Shown: positions 1 to 5,858, numbered from the stretch's first letter. The stretch: 5,858 bases of DNA from JADHMP01 sp964617385 (GCA_964617385.1 CAZTYX010000101.1:1-5858); one strand, 5' to 3'. Made by a program: numbers and translations. The notes: generated by a model from the letters alone, not told the origin.

Positions 1-669
1 AAAGAAAAAGAATTTTTGCAATTCAACAAAAGAGAAATGTCGCTGTGGGATGCTGTAGATTTTCTCAATACTCTTGTGGATGATAGTGATCCTGACATTG
101 AACTCGATCAGTTGCAACACTTGCTCCAAACTTCAGAAGCCATCCGCGCCGACGGTCATCCAGATTGGTTTATTTTGACCGGTTTTTTGCATGACATGGG
201 CAAAGTGTTATGTCTCTTTGGTGAGCCTCAATGGGCTGTGGTGGGTGATACCTTTCCAGTGGGTTGTCAATTCTCTGAAAAAATTGTACATGCTAATTTT
301 TTCGAACAAAACCCAGACAGTACCAACCCCAATTATAATACCAAATATGGCATATACGAACCCCAATGTGGGCTTGACAAAGTCAAAATGAGCTGGGGAC
401 ATGATGAGTATTTATATCAAATCATGAAACCCTATTTACCAAAAGAGGCACTATATATGATTCGATATCATTCCTTTTATGCACAACACAGAGAAAATGC
501 ATACGATCATTTACTGAACAAAGAAGATAAAGCCTTGTTTGAGTGGGTTAAAAAATTTAACCCCTACGACCTTTATTCCAAAGCACCTGTTCCGCCAGAT
601 AGTAAAGCATTGCGACCATACTACGAAGATTTAGTATCAAAATATTTACCGGACACCCTCCGATTTTAA
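1..669 (+). CDS. MIOX: myo-inositol oxygenase (MIOX), 5' end cut off by the window
   Basis: MIOX (EC 1.13.99.1) uses a mixed-valent di-iron centre and O2 to cleave myo-inositol to D-glucuronate in the cytoplasm. The open frame runs in from base 1 without a start, and 222 residues are visible. Animal MIOX is about 285 residues, so roughly 65 N-terminal residues lie outside. A TTG at 16 is in frame but is almost certainly an internal Leu. Numbering from base 1, all six iron ligands known from mammalian MIOX are recognisable: His40, His64 and Asp65 (in GFLHDMGKV), His134 (SWGHDEY), His157 (RYHSFY) and Asp190 (NPYDLY). The catalytic-site Lys68 and the block FGEPQWAVVGDTFPVGC (73-89) are also present, as is the C-terminal LRPYYEDLVSKY. 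From memory the similarity to human MIOX is high and nearly gapless. The ThuA-domain gene follows after 10 nt, suggesting co-transcription. The family call is very secure; activity on inositol itself is inferred. Confidence 0.96.
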   Translation, partial: KEKEFLQFNKREMSLWDAVDFLNTLVDDSDPDIELDQLQHLLQTSEAIRADGHPDWFILTGFLHDMGKVLCLFGEPQWAVVGDTFPVGCQFSEKIVHANFFEQNPDSTNPNYNTKYGIYEPQCGLDKVKMSWGHDEYLYQIMKPYLPKEALYMIRYHSFYAQHRENAYDHLLNKEDKALFEWVKKFNPYDLYSKAPVPPDSKALRPYYEDLVSKYLPDTLRF

Positions 670-679
670 GCATAACACA

Positions 680-1441
680 ATGACACACCTTTTCAAACGC
701 TTAGGCTTAGCCGCCCTATTTTTAGCACAAAGTCTTGTATTTAGTCAAGAAGCTTCAAAGAAATTATTGATTTATACCAAAAATGGGAAAGGCTATGTAC
801 ACGAAAACATAGCAACCAGTGTAGCAACATTAGAACAGATTTGTAGCACATTGGGCGTAGAAACTGTTGTTTCTGAAGATCCTGCCATTTTTACCAGTCC
901 AGAAATGAATTCTTTTGATGCTGTATTTTTTTCTAACACCAACAACGAGGCCTTTGACACACAAGCCCAAAAGGATGCCTTTCAGGCGTTTTGCAGGAAC
1001 GGAAAAGGCTTTGGCGGTCTGCATTCTGCTAGTGGCTCGGAAAGACAATGGCCTTGGTATTGGAATTTATTAGGCGGCAAATTTATTCGCCATGCTCCTT
1101 TTCAAAAATTTACTATAAACGTGATTGATCCCAACCACCCTTCAACAAAAAATTTACCCGCTCGGTTTGAAGTAGAAGATGAATGTTATTATTCTATTGA
1201 AATGAATCCTGACATTCACGTGCTATTAGCCGCCGATATGACAACCGTTGAAGATGCCAAAAAAGGAGAATACCCTAGTAACATTTTTAATGACAGCTTT
1301 CCCTTGGCCTGGTGCCATCAATTTGAGGGTGGCAAACAATGGTATTCCTCTTTAGGACATCCTATTTCGGCCTATTCGCTAGAGTTGTATCAAAACCATC
1401 TTAAAGGCGGTATCCAATATATTCTTTCGCTAGAAGAATAA
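680..1441 (+). CDS. exported ThuA-domain (trehalose-utilization-like) protein
   Basis: This 253-residue protein has the class-I glutamine-amidotransferase-like fold of the ThuA family. The family takes part in metabolism of trehalose and related sugars, often through 3-keto intermediates, but its chemistry is poorly defined. Residues 1 to about 22 form a Sec-type signal peptide: Lys6/Arg7, a hydrophobic stretch LGLAALFLAQSLVF, and probable cleavage around FS-QE. The mature part begins with the first strand KLLIYTKNGKGYVHENI (28-44). It then shows GFGGLHSASGS (111-120 region), LLGGKFIRHAP (130-140) and the family's C-terminal signature PLAWCHQFEGGKQWYSSLGH (208-227). Length is normal for a single-domain ThuA protein. 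The ATG at 680 is the natural start because it gives the complete signal peptide. It lies 10 nt after the MIOX stop and ends 11 nt before a convergent gene. The substrate cannot be read from the sequence; location in the periplasm or at the outer membrane is inferred. Confidence 0.9.
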   Translation: MTHLFKRLGLAALFLAQSLVFSQEASKKLLIYTKNGKGYVHENIATSVATLEQICSTLGVETVVSEDPAIFTSPEMNSFDAVFFSNTNNEAFDTQAQKDAFQAFCRNGKGFGGLHSASGSERQWPWYWNLLGGKFIRHAPFQKFTINVIDPNHPSTKNLPARFEVEDECYYSIEMNPDIHVLLAADMTTVEDAKKGEYPSNIFNDSFPLAWCHQFEGGKQWYSSLGHPISAYSLELYQNHLKGGIQYILSLEE

Positions 1442-1452
1442 ACATCTACTTC

Positions 1453-2193
1453 CTAAAGTTGCGAATACGGCAAGCGTTTAATAAATTCTAAAACAATATT
1501 TGAAACTGAGTTTTCAAATTCTTTAAGTTGAGAAACTCGTTTCCAATCTGGGTGTATTCTAAATGCGTCCCATGCTTTATTTCTGGCTTCCATAGAAGCA
1601 TGTGAAGTGATGTATCGCAACGAAGGCATGTTAGGACCCGCCACTTGCTCTCCAAAAAAGACAGAATGCAAACCAGCATCATCAAAAATGGCAAACTCAT
1701 GCACATTAAACATTTTTCTTTTTCGGTCAGCAGCGTTTTCACTATAACTTTCATAGGTGCGTAATTCAAAAATGGCATCACCCTCTTTGGGGAGCACTAA
1801 ATGTGGAAAACTGTCAAAACCAAAATAAAAAGAGGTACTGAAATGCACATAGGGCGCTGCTTCACTTGGCACAGCATCATATGCTGCTTTGGCACTCTGA
1901 AACGTGGCATCTTTTTGCAAAGCTTCCCGAACGGCTTCATAGTGTGCAATACCATCATAGGCAATCAACAGATGAATTTTTTTTGGCAATTGCTCTGTAA
2001 TGGGTTCAAAAGCCCCAACATTTTTAACACCTTGTGCGTTTAATGCAGGAATTAAGGCATCAGCTAAATAGTCATGTAACGGCTGTGCACTGTGTCCCCA
2101 TTGCAAATCATAGGTACGCCATTCAAAATATGATTTCTGTGCATTAAGTATACCACAGAAAAGGAAAATAAAAAGGGTGATTTTCTTGAACAT
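1453..2193 (-). CDS. secreted NIPSNAP-family protein with two tandem domains
   Basis: This 246-residue protein starts with a clear Sec signal peptide: MFKKITLFIFLFCGILNAQ, with likely cleavage after Ala18. Cys13 is not in a good lipobox, because the residue before it is Phe. The mature part seems to hold two ferredoxin-like alpha/beta-barrel domains of the NIPSNAP type. Each opens with a related strand: FEWRTYDL at 23-30 and FELRTYES at 142-149. The second domain (about 140-238) is the more typical, with the stretch GPNMPSLRYITSHASMEAR (187-205) and the family pattern W-x-x-F-x-x-H/D-P-x-W around AWDAFRIHPDWKRV (207-220). NIPSNAP proteins belong to the dimeric alpha/beta-barrel superfamily and mostly lack a known reaction. 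In Bacteroidota, exported forms occur near sugar-catabolism genes. The gene converges on the ThuA gene (11 nt between stops) and diverges from the VOC gene. The family call is good; no function is assigned. Confidence 0.85.
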   Translation of the reverse strand: MFKKITLFIFLFCGILNAQKSYFEWRTYDLQWGHSAQPLHDYLADALIPALNAQGVKNVGAFEPITEQLPKKIHLLIAYDGIAHYEAVREALQKDATFQSAKAAYDAVPSEAAPYVHFSTSFYFGFDSFPHLVLPKEGDAIFELRTYESYSENAADRKRKMFNVHEFAIFDDAGLHSVFFGEQVAGPNMPSLRYITSHASMEARNKAWDAFRIHPDWKRVSQLKEFENSVSNIVLEFIKRLPYSQL

Positions 2194-2254
2194 GTTAAAA
2201 GTTTGAATTAGTTTGTGTGATCATAAATATACAGATCCTAATTGAAACACTGCA
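2194..2254. promoter_or_regulatory. divergent intergenic region, candidate promoters for NIPSNAP and VOC genes
   Basis: This 61-nt AT-rich gap separates the two divergent starts and must hold promoters for both genes unless each is read from elsewhere. On the - strand, TATATTTA at 2231-2224 matches five of the six defined bases of the Bacteroidota -7 box TAnnTTTG and lies about 30 nt before the NIPSNAP ATG. I find no well-spaced TTTG -33 element for it. On the + strand, TTTG occurs at 2202-2205 and 2212-2215, but nothing downstream matches a -7 box well. A short palindrome, TGATCA, lies at 2218-2223. The region is certain; the promoter boxes are weak guesses. Confidence 0.3.
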
Positions 2255-2704
2255 ATGAAAAAAATAATCCTTTTCACTTTTTTAATTCACGCCCTTTGGA
2301 ATCAAGCGCAAGAGGCACACCCCTTCCTTTTTACCTTTAATCATCAAGCGCTGCCCGTGGCCAAGCTGCAAGAAACCGGCGACTTTTATGTCAATATTTT
2401 AGGGTTTAAAGAAATAGAAGTAACCGCTAGTCAAGCCATTCCGAAGCGATGGGTTCAAAATCATGAAGGCAAACAATTACACTTGATAACAAGTGAAGAT
2501 GGGACGCCAAACACCATTGTTAATCACATGGCTTTTTCCACTTCCAATTTTGATGCCTTTGTGACGCATTTAAAAGAAAACAACATTACCTTTTGGACCG
2601 ATGAAGGAAAAAAGAATGTGGTGCGAATTAGAAAAGATGGCGTTCGACAAGTAAAGTTTCAAGACCCTGAAGGGCATTGGATAGAAATCAACGAAACCCA
2701 TTAA
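2255..2704 (+). CDS. secreted VOC-family (glyoxalase-fold) protein
   Basis: This 149-residue protein belongs to the vicinal oxygen chelate superfamily (glyoxalase I / bleomycin-resistance / dioxygenase fold). It carries a signal peptide, MKKIILFTFLIHALWNQAQ, with likely cleavage after Ala18. The mature part shows the two expected beta-alpha-beta-beta-beta modules. Module 1 starts at FNHQALPVAKLQETGDFYVN (28-47) and leads into LGFKEIE. Module 2 starts at VNHMAFSTSNFDAFVTHLKE (89-108) and ends at GVRQVKFQDPEGHWIEIN (129-146). Candidate metal ligands at the usual four strand positions are His30, His76, His91 and Glu144, so a bound divalent metal is plausible. The superfamily covers isomerases, epimerases, lyases and dioxygenases, and nothing here picks the reaction. 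Cytoplasmic location is usual for VOC enzymes, so the export signal is notable. The TAA stop overlaps the stop of the convergent uxuA by 3 shared bases within TTAA. Confidence 0.88.
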   Translation: MKKIILFTFLIHALWNQAQEAHPFLFTFNHQALPVAKLQETGDFYVNILGFKEIEVTASQAIPKRWVQNHEGKQLHLITSEDGTPNTIVNHMAFSTSNFDAFVTHLKENNITFWTDEGKKNVVRIRKDGVRQVKFQDPEGHWIEINETH

Positions 2705-3882
2705 ATAAGGCCGCTTCGAGCAATTCCAAAAGCAAGTCCTCTAAGCTCTGCCAAGCCACGCAAACGACCAATTGCAGAATAGCCTGGATTGGTTTTTTTA
2801 CGTAAATCATCGAGCATTTGGTGTCCGTGATCAGGACGCATTGGAATTTGACAATCTGCGCGACCTATGTCTTTTCTCCGTTTTTCCTCTTTTAATGCAG
2901 CTTTTACTAATGAATACATATCTACATCTCCATCAAGGTGATCGGCTTCATGAAAATTGCCATATGCATCCCGTTGTGTACTCCTAAAATGCAAAAAATG
3001 AATTCGTTCTGCATGGGTAGTAAAAAGAGTGAGTAGATCATTATCGGGACGAACACCAAAGGAGCCCGAACAAAATGTGAGCCCATTGTGCAAAGAGGGA
3101 ACTGCGTGAAACAAGGCTTCCAAGTCGGCCGCTGTACTCACAATTCTCGGAATGCCAAAAAGTGAAAAAGGCGGATCATCTGGGTGAATGCACATAAAGC
3201 TGTTGGTTGCTTCGGCTGTGGGAATAATTTCCTTTAAAAAAGAAATGAGTGCCCCTCTAAGCTGATCGGGAGTAACATTTTTATACGCTGCGACTTGAGC
3301 ATTAAACTGTTTTAAGTCATAGCCCTCTTCTGCCCCGGGCAAACCGGCAATAATACTGTTGGTGAGGGTTTCTCGTGCCTTAGGATCCAATTGGTCAAAA
3401 TAGGCCTTTGCAGCACTAATGGTTTTCGGATCATAGTCATCATGTGCCTGGTCACGTTGTGCTATAAATAAATCGAAAGCACGCAATGCATCCATTTCCA
3501 AAGCCAAGGCTTTTGACCCATCAGCCATTGTTTTTCCGAGGTCGGTGCGGGTCCAATCCAAAACAGGCATGAAATTATAGCAAATAATATGAATGCCACA
3601 CTGTGCTAAATTTTGAATGCTTTTTTTGTAATGTTCAATATATTCCCGGGCCGTTGGTTTCTGTTGTTTAATATCTTCGTGAACAGGTATGGATTCAACT
3701 ACTGTCCACTTAAGCCCTGCAGCTTCAATTTTGTTTTTATGGGCCTGAATTTCTTCAACGGTCCAAATTTTTCCATTTGGAATGTGGTGCAAAGCAGAGA
3801 CGATATCAGTAGCTCCAGCTTGCTTAATGTCGGAAAGAGAAACAGGGTCGTTTGGACCATACCATCGAAATGATTCTTTCAT
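2701..3882 (-). CDS. uxuA: D-mannonate dehydratase UxuA
   Basis: UxuA (EC 4.2.1.8) dehydrates D-mannonate to 2-keto-3-deoxy-D-gluconate in the cytoplasm, the last dedicated step of glucuronate breakdown before KDG kinase and aldolase. At 393 residues it is almost exactly the length of the E. coli enzyme (394), and it aligns end to end from memory. Conserved blocks include RWYGPNDPVSL (6-16), ALHHIPNGKIW (30-40), CYNFMPVLDWTRTDLG (101-116), IAGLPGAEEGY (178-188), HPDDPP (233-238) and MRPDHGHQMLDDL (348-360). Metal ligands known from the family are present: His233, Cys271 (in TFCSGSFGV), His298 (FLHFRST) and Asp351, with the adjacent catalytic-region His352. The ATG at 3882 gives the standard N terminus. 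It starts only 2 nt after the SDR stop, so the two genes are almost certainly one transcript and likely translationally coupled. There is no Shine-Dalgarno sequence. No defect is visible. Confidence 0.97.
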   Translation of the reverse strand: MKESFRWYGPNDPVSLSDIKQAGATDIVSALHHIPNGKIWTVEEIQAHKNKIEAAGLKWTVVESIPVHEDIKQQKPTAREYIEHYKKSIQNLAQCGIHIICYNFMPVLDWTRTDLGKTMADGSKALALEMDALRAFDLFIAQRDQAHDDYDPKTISAAKAYFDQLDPKARETLTNSIIAGLPGAEEGYDLKQFNAQVAAYKNVTPDQLRGALISFLKEIIPTAEATNSFMCIHPDDPPFSLFGIPRIVSTAADLEALFHAVPSLHNGLTFCSGSFGVRPDNDLLTLFTTHAERIHFLHFRSTQRDAYGNFHEADHLDGDVDMYSLVKAALKEEKRRKDIGRADCQIPMRPDHGHQMLDDLRKKTNPGYSAIGRLRGLAELRGLAFGIARSGLI

Positions 3883-3884
3883 AA

Positions 3885-4691
3885 CTACACGCCACTAAAA
3901 GCATTAAACCCACCGTCTATGGGCAGCACAGCACCTGTAATAAAACTGGCGCTTTCACTACATAAAAAATGAATGGCCCCATTTAATTCTTCGGGTCTTC
4001 CAAAGCGACGCATGGGTGTATTATTAATTATTTTTTGTCCTCGTTCAGTCAAACTTCCATCTTCATTTGTGAGTAAACGCTGATTTTGTTTGGCAATGAA
4101 GAAACCAGGAGCTATGGCATTCACACGAATACCATCTCCAAATTTTAAGGCCATTTCCACAGCCATCCATCGGGTGAAATTTTCCATTGCAGCTTTGGCA
4201 GCCGAATAGCCAACCACTCGCGTGATAGCACGATCTACCGCCATAGAAGAATAGTTTATTATGCTCCCTTTTCCTTTTTTACTCATTTCTTTGCCAAAAA
4301 CCATTGAGGGCAAAACGGTGCCTTTTAAATTTAAACGTAAAACCGTATCAAAAGCCTCTTCTGATAAATCAAAAATGGTTTTATCATCAGGGATAGTGGC
4401 ACCAGATAAGTTGCCGCCAACTGCATTAATTAAGGCGTCAATGGCACCAAAACGATTCATAATTTCCTTTGCAACTGTTTCTAAATTGGATTTATCTAAA
4501 ACATCGACTTGATAGGCTTCAACATCAGGATGATGTACACGAAGTTTTTGAACCAACTCGTCCAGCAATGCTTGATTTCTACCCAAAAGGGCCAATTTTG
4601 CTCCGGCTCTTACTAAACTTTCTGCTTGTATGCTTCCTAAGGTTCCGGTAACTCCCGTAAAAACGAAGACTTTATCTTTTATATCAAACAA
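3885..4691 (-). CDS. SDR-family D-mannonate oxidoreductase (fructuronate reductase), TTG start
   Basis: This classical short-chain dehydrogenase (268 residues) probably reduces D-fructuronate to D-mannonate, supplying the substrate for UxuA. It shows the cofactor motif TGVTGTLG (12-19), NAVGG (89-93, the NNAG position), Asn121, Ser148/Ser149, the catalytic pair Tyr162 and Lys166 (YSAAK), PG at 195-196 and a C-terminal DGG (259-261). The stretch VGGNLSGAT (91-99) resembles the segment I recall from the Bacillus SDR-type mannonate oxidoreductase (YjmF/UxuB). That enzyme is unrelated to the long-chain UxuB of E. coli. Strand 2 ends in LLGRN (35-39) with Arg38 and no acidic residue, hinting at NADP(H). 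No ATG is available: the frame opens after a stop at 4712-4710, and TTG at 4691-4689 gives the expected N terminus FDIKDKVFVFTG. ATT codons at 4700-4695 are the only upstream alternatives. Substrate assignment rests on adjacency to uxuA plus these motifs. Confidence 0.86.
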   Translation of the reverse strand: MFDIKDKVFVFTGVTGTLGSIQAESLVRAGAKLALLGRNQALLDELVQKLRVHHPDVEAYQVDVLDKSNLETVAKEIMNRFGAIDALINAVGGNLSGATIPDDKTIFDLSEEAFDTVLRLNLKGTVLPSMVFGKEMSKKGKGSIINYSSMAVDRAITRVVGYSAAKAAMENFTRWMAVEMALKFGDGIRVNAIAPGFFIAKQNQRLLTNEDGSLTERGQKIINNTPMRRFGRPEELNGAIHFLCSESASFITGAVLPIDGGFNAFSGV

Positions 4692-4701
4692 AACAATAAT
4701 G

Positions 4702-5858
4702 TTAAAGTGTTACGTTTTTATCCCAATAAATGGTTTTGTTTTGATCCATGGCGCGAATTCCCATATCAATGGAAACTGCAGTTTTAGCCCCTGTAATTAA
4801 ATCTGAGGTGGGTGCTGAATTATTGATAATAGCATCTCTAAAATCTTCCAACGCCTGCCGGGTGGGGTCCATATGGGTGTATTGAATTGGTATGCCCTTA
4901 CCTGCTTCCCAATTGGCTGTTGCACCAGTTACACCATCCACATCACCGTATTCCTTTTCATAGGTTCCTTCAGGATAGTGCCAGGCTTTGGTGTAATCTA
5001 ACACAATACTACCCTTATCGCCAAACACTCGAATCTTGTAGTCGTCTTTTGCATTGGCTGTGAGGCAGGTAAAACTCGCTTTCAATCCATTGGGATAGGC
5101 ATAGACCACATGAATATTATCATAGGTTTCACGGCCATCTTTCCAATAGTCTATTCCTCCAAAACCCGTCACCTTCTCAGGGTGCAATTGGGTAATCCAA
5201 TTCACAAAATCAATTTGATGGGAACTAAGTTCGGCTAAAAGGCCGTATGAAAATTCTCTATACATCCGCCAATTTACCTGACGTTCAAATTTGGGATCCG
5301 GCACAGGACGACGCCAATTGCCATTGCGATTCCATTGAGCACTTACTGCTGTAACTTTTCCTATTTCTCCACCTTGAATCATTTCGACCACATGAGAATA
5401 CAATCGAGAGCTGTGATATTGATGTCCGGTTTGAAATATTTTTTTGTGTTCTTTAGTAACCTTAGAAACTAAGTCAAGAGTGGCTTGTTGCCCCTTTACC
5501 ATTGTTTTTTCACAATAAATATGCACATCAGCTTCTACAGCGGCAGAGGCGATGGTGGCATGGGTACTTAAAGGTGTGCTTATAATCACACCGTCTATAT
5601 TTTTATCGGCTAATAAATCCAAATAGGCGGTGTAGGAATTGGCTTTTGGACAAATCGTTTTGGCTTCAGCCATGCGAAAAGGAAGCACATCACAAAGGGC
5701 GGTAACTTCTACGTTTTCAATTGCATTTAAAATTCTCATCAGTCCCATTCCCCTACTCCCTGTGCCAATAACGCCTATGTTGACGGTTTTACTGGGAGTA
5801 TTCGAAAAAATTGAAAAGGAAGATAGTTGGGGCGTAATTAAACCAGCAGAAAGCGCGG
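4702..5858 (-). CDS. Gfo/Idh/MocA-family oxidoreductase, probably exported, 5' end cut off
   Basis: This NAD(P)-dependent sugar or cyclitol oxidoreductase has 384 residues visible. The frame stays open to the window edge. An internal ATG at 5748 would cut through the nucleotide-binding motif, so it is not the start. Numbering from the edge, the Rossmann motif is NIGVIGTGSRGMG (26-38). It is followed by the EKP-loop variant YCEKTM with Lys117, then TGHQYHSSRLY, the substrate-side stretch WRMYREFSYGLLAELSSHQ with probable catalytic His213, and a C-terminal alpha/beta domain. The first roughly 24 residues (ALSAGLITPQLSSFSIFSNT...) look like the hydrophobic and C-terminal part of a signal peptide. 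Many Bacteroidota members carry a Tat signal there, but the twin-arginine region lies outside the window. The family includes inositol, glucose-fructose and 3-keto-sugar-forming enzymes; the substrate is unknown. It is the first visible gene of the operon with the SDR (10 nt gap) and uxuA. Confidence 0.9.
   Translation of the reverse strand, partial: ALSAGLITPQLSSFSIFSNTPSKTVNIGVIGTGSRGMGLMRILNAIENVEVTALCDVLPFRMAEAKTICPKANSYTAYLDLLADKNIDGVIISTPLSTHATIASAAVEADVHIYCEKTMVKGQQATLDLVSKVTKEHKKIFQTGHQYHSSRLYSHVVEMIQGGEIGKVTAVSAQWNRNGNWRRPVPDPKFERQVNWRMYREFSYGLLAELSSHQIDFVNWITQLHPEKVTGFGGIDYWKDGRETYDNIHVVYAYPNGLKASFTCLTANAKDDYKIRVFGDKGSIVLDYTKAWHYPEGTYEKEYGDVDGVTGATANWEAGKGIPIQYTHMDPTRQALEDFRDAIINNSAPTSDLITGAKTAVSIDMGIRAMDQNKTIYWDKNVTL

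Noticed and set aside
16..18. TTG as the start codon of the MIOX gene
   Set aside because: The frame is open to base 1, and the protein aligns well inside the MIOX family at this point, with about 65 N-terminal residues missing. The TTG is an internal Leu, and the gene begins before the window.
1488..2043. ORFs of 80-97 codons overlapping the NIPSNAP gene on either strand
   Set aside because: The NIPSNAP frame has a signal peptide and two domain motifs. The others show no family features and are shadows.
2178..2223. Possible lipobox at Cys13 of the NIPSNAP protein, and a CRP-like site around TGTGATCA
   Set aside because: The residue before Cys13 is Phe, which does not suit lipoprotein processing, and a standard cleavage site follows at Ala18. 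The TGTGA half-site has no matching TCACA partner at the right spacing.
4261..4651. Two overlapping + strand ORFs (4261-4512 and 4469-4651) opposite the SDR gene
   Set aside because: They lie fully antisense to a gene with intact SDR motifs, have no recognisable domain, and look like random open frames.
4702..5748. Gfo/Idh/MocA gene as a complete 348-residue protein starting at 5748
   Set aside because: That start falls just after the GxGxxG cofactor motif, which is encoded in frame upstream, so the true start lies beyond the window.
1..5858. RNA genes, CRISPR array, insertion sequence or phage genes
   Set aside because: Seven protein genes cover almost the whole window. The gaps are 10, 11, 61, 2 and 10 nt, and I saw no direct repeats, inverted terminal repeats or tRNA-like folds.

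Overview
The window looks like a carbohydrate-catabolism locus from a Bacteroidota genome, most likely a flavobacterium. The DNA is moderately AT-rich by eye, genes are tightly packed, starts lack clear Shine-Dalgarno sequences, and the short signal peptides end in -AQ or -SQ. The best sequence matches I can recall for these families also fit this group. The lineage call is an inference; there is no rRNA or other marker gene here. Seven protein-coding genes fill almost all of the window. The first and last run off the edges.

Left part, + strand (1-1441): the C-terminal three quarters of a myo-inositol oxygenase (MIOX), the iron enzyme that opens myo-inositol to D-glucuronate, followed 10 nt later by an exported ThuA-domain protein. 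Middle (1453-2704): a secreted tandem NIPSNAP-domain protein on the - strand and a secreted VOC (glyoxalase-fold) protein on the + strand. They are divergent from a 61-nt intergenic region. Right part, - strand (2701-5858), transcribed right to left: a Gfo/Idh/MocA-family oxidoreductase with what looks like the end of an export signal, then an SDR oxidoreductase of the D-mannonate oxidoreductase (fructuronate reductase) type, then mannonate dehydratase UxuA. These three are separated by only 10 and 2 nt and probably form an operon.

Taken together, MIOX, the SDR and UxuA supply three of the four steps from myo-inositol to 2-keto-3-deoxy-D-gluconate: inositol to glucuronate, fructuronate to mannonate, and mannonate to KDG. 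The missing step, glucuronate isomerase (UxaC), is not in the window and would be expected nearby or elsewhere in the genome. Around this apparently cytoplasmic route sit four probably exported proteins: ThuA, NIPSNAP, VOC and Gfo/Idh/MocA. ThuA-like and Gfo/Idh/MocA proteins are known partners in 3-keto-sugar metabolism, so a periplasmic sugar- or cyclitol-oxidising module feeding the cytoplasmic pathway is a reasonable but unproven reading.

I see no RNA gene, mobile element, CRISPR array, long repeat or convincing terminator. No stretch of more than about 60 nt lacks a gene.
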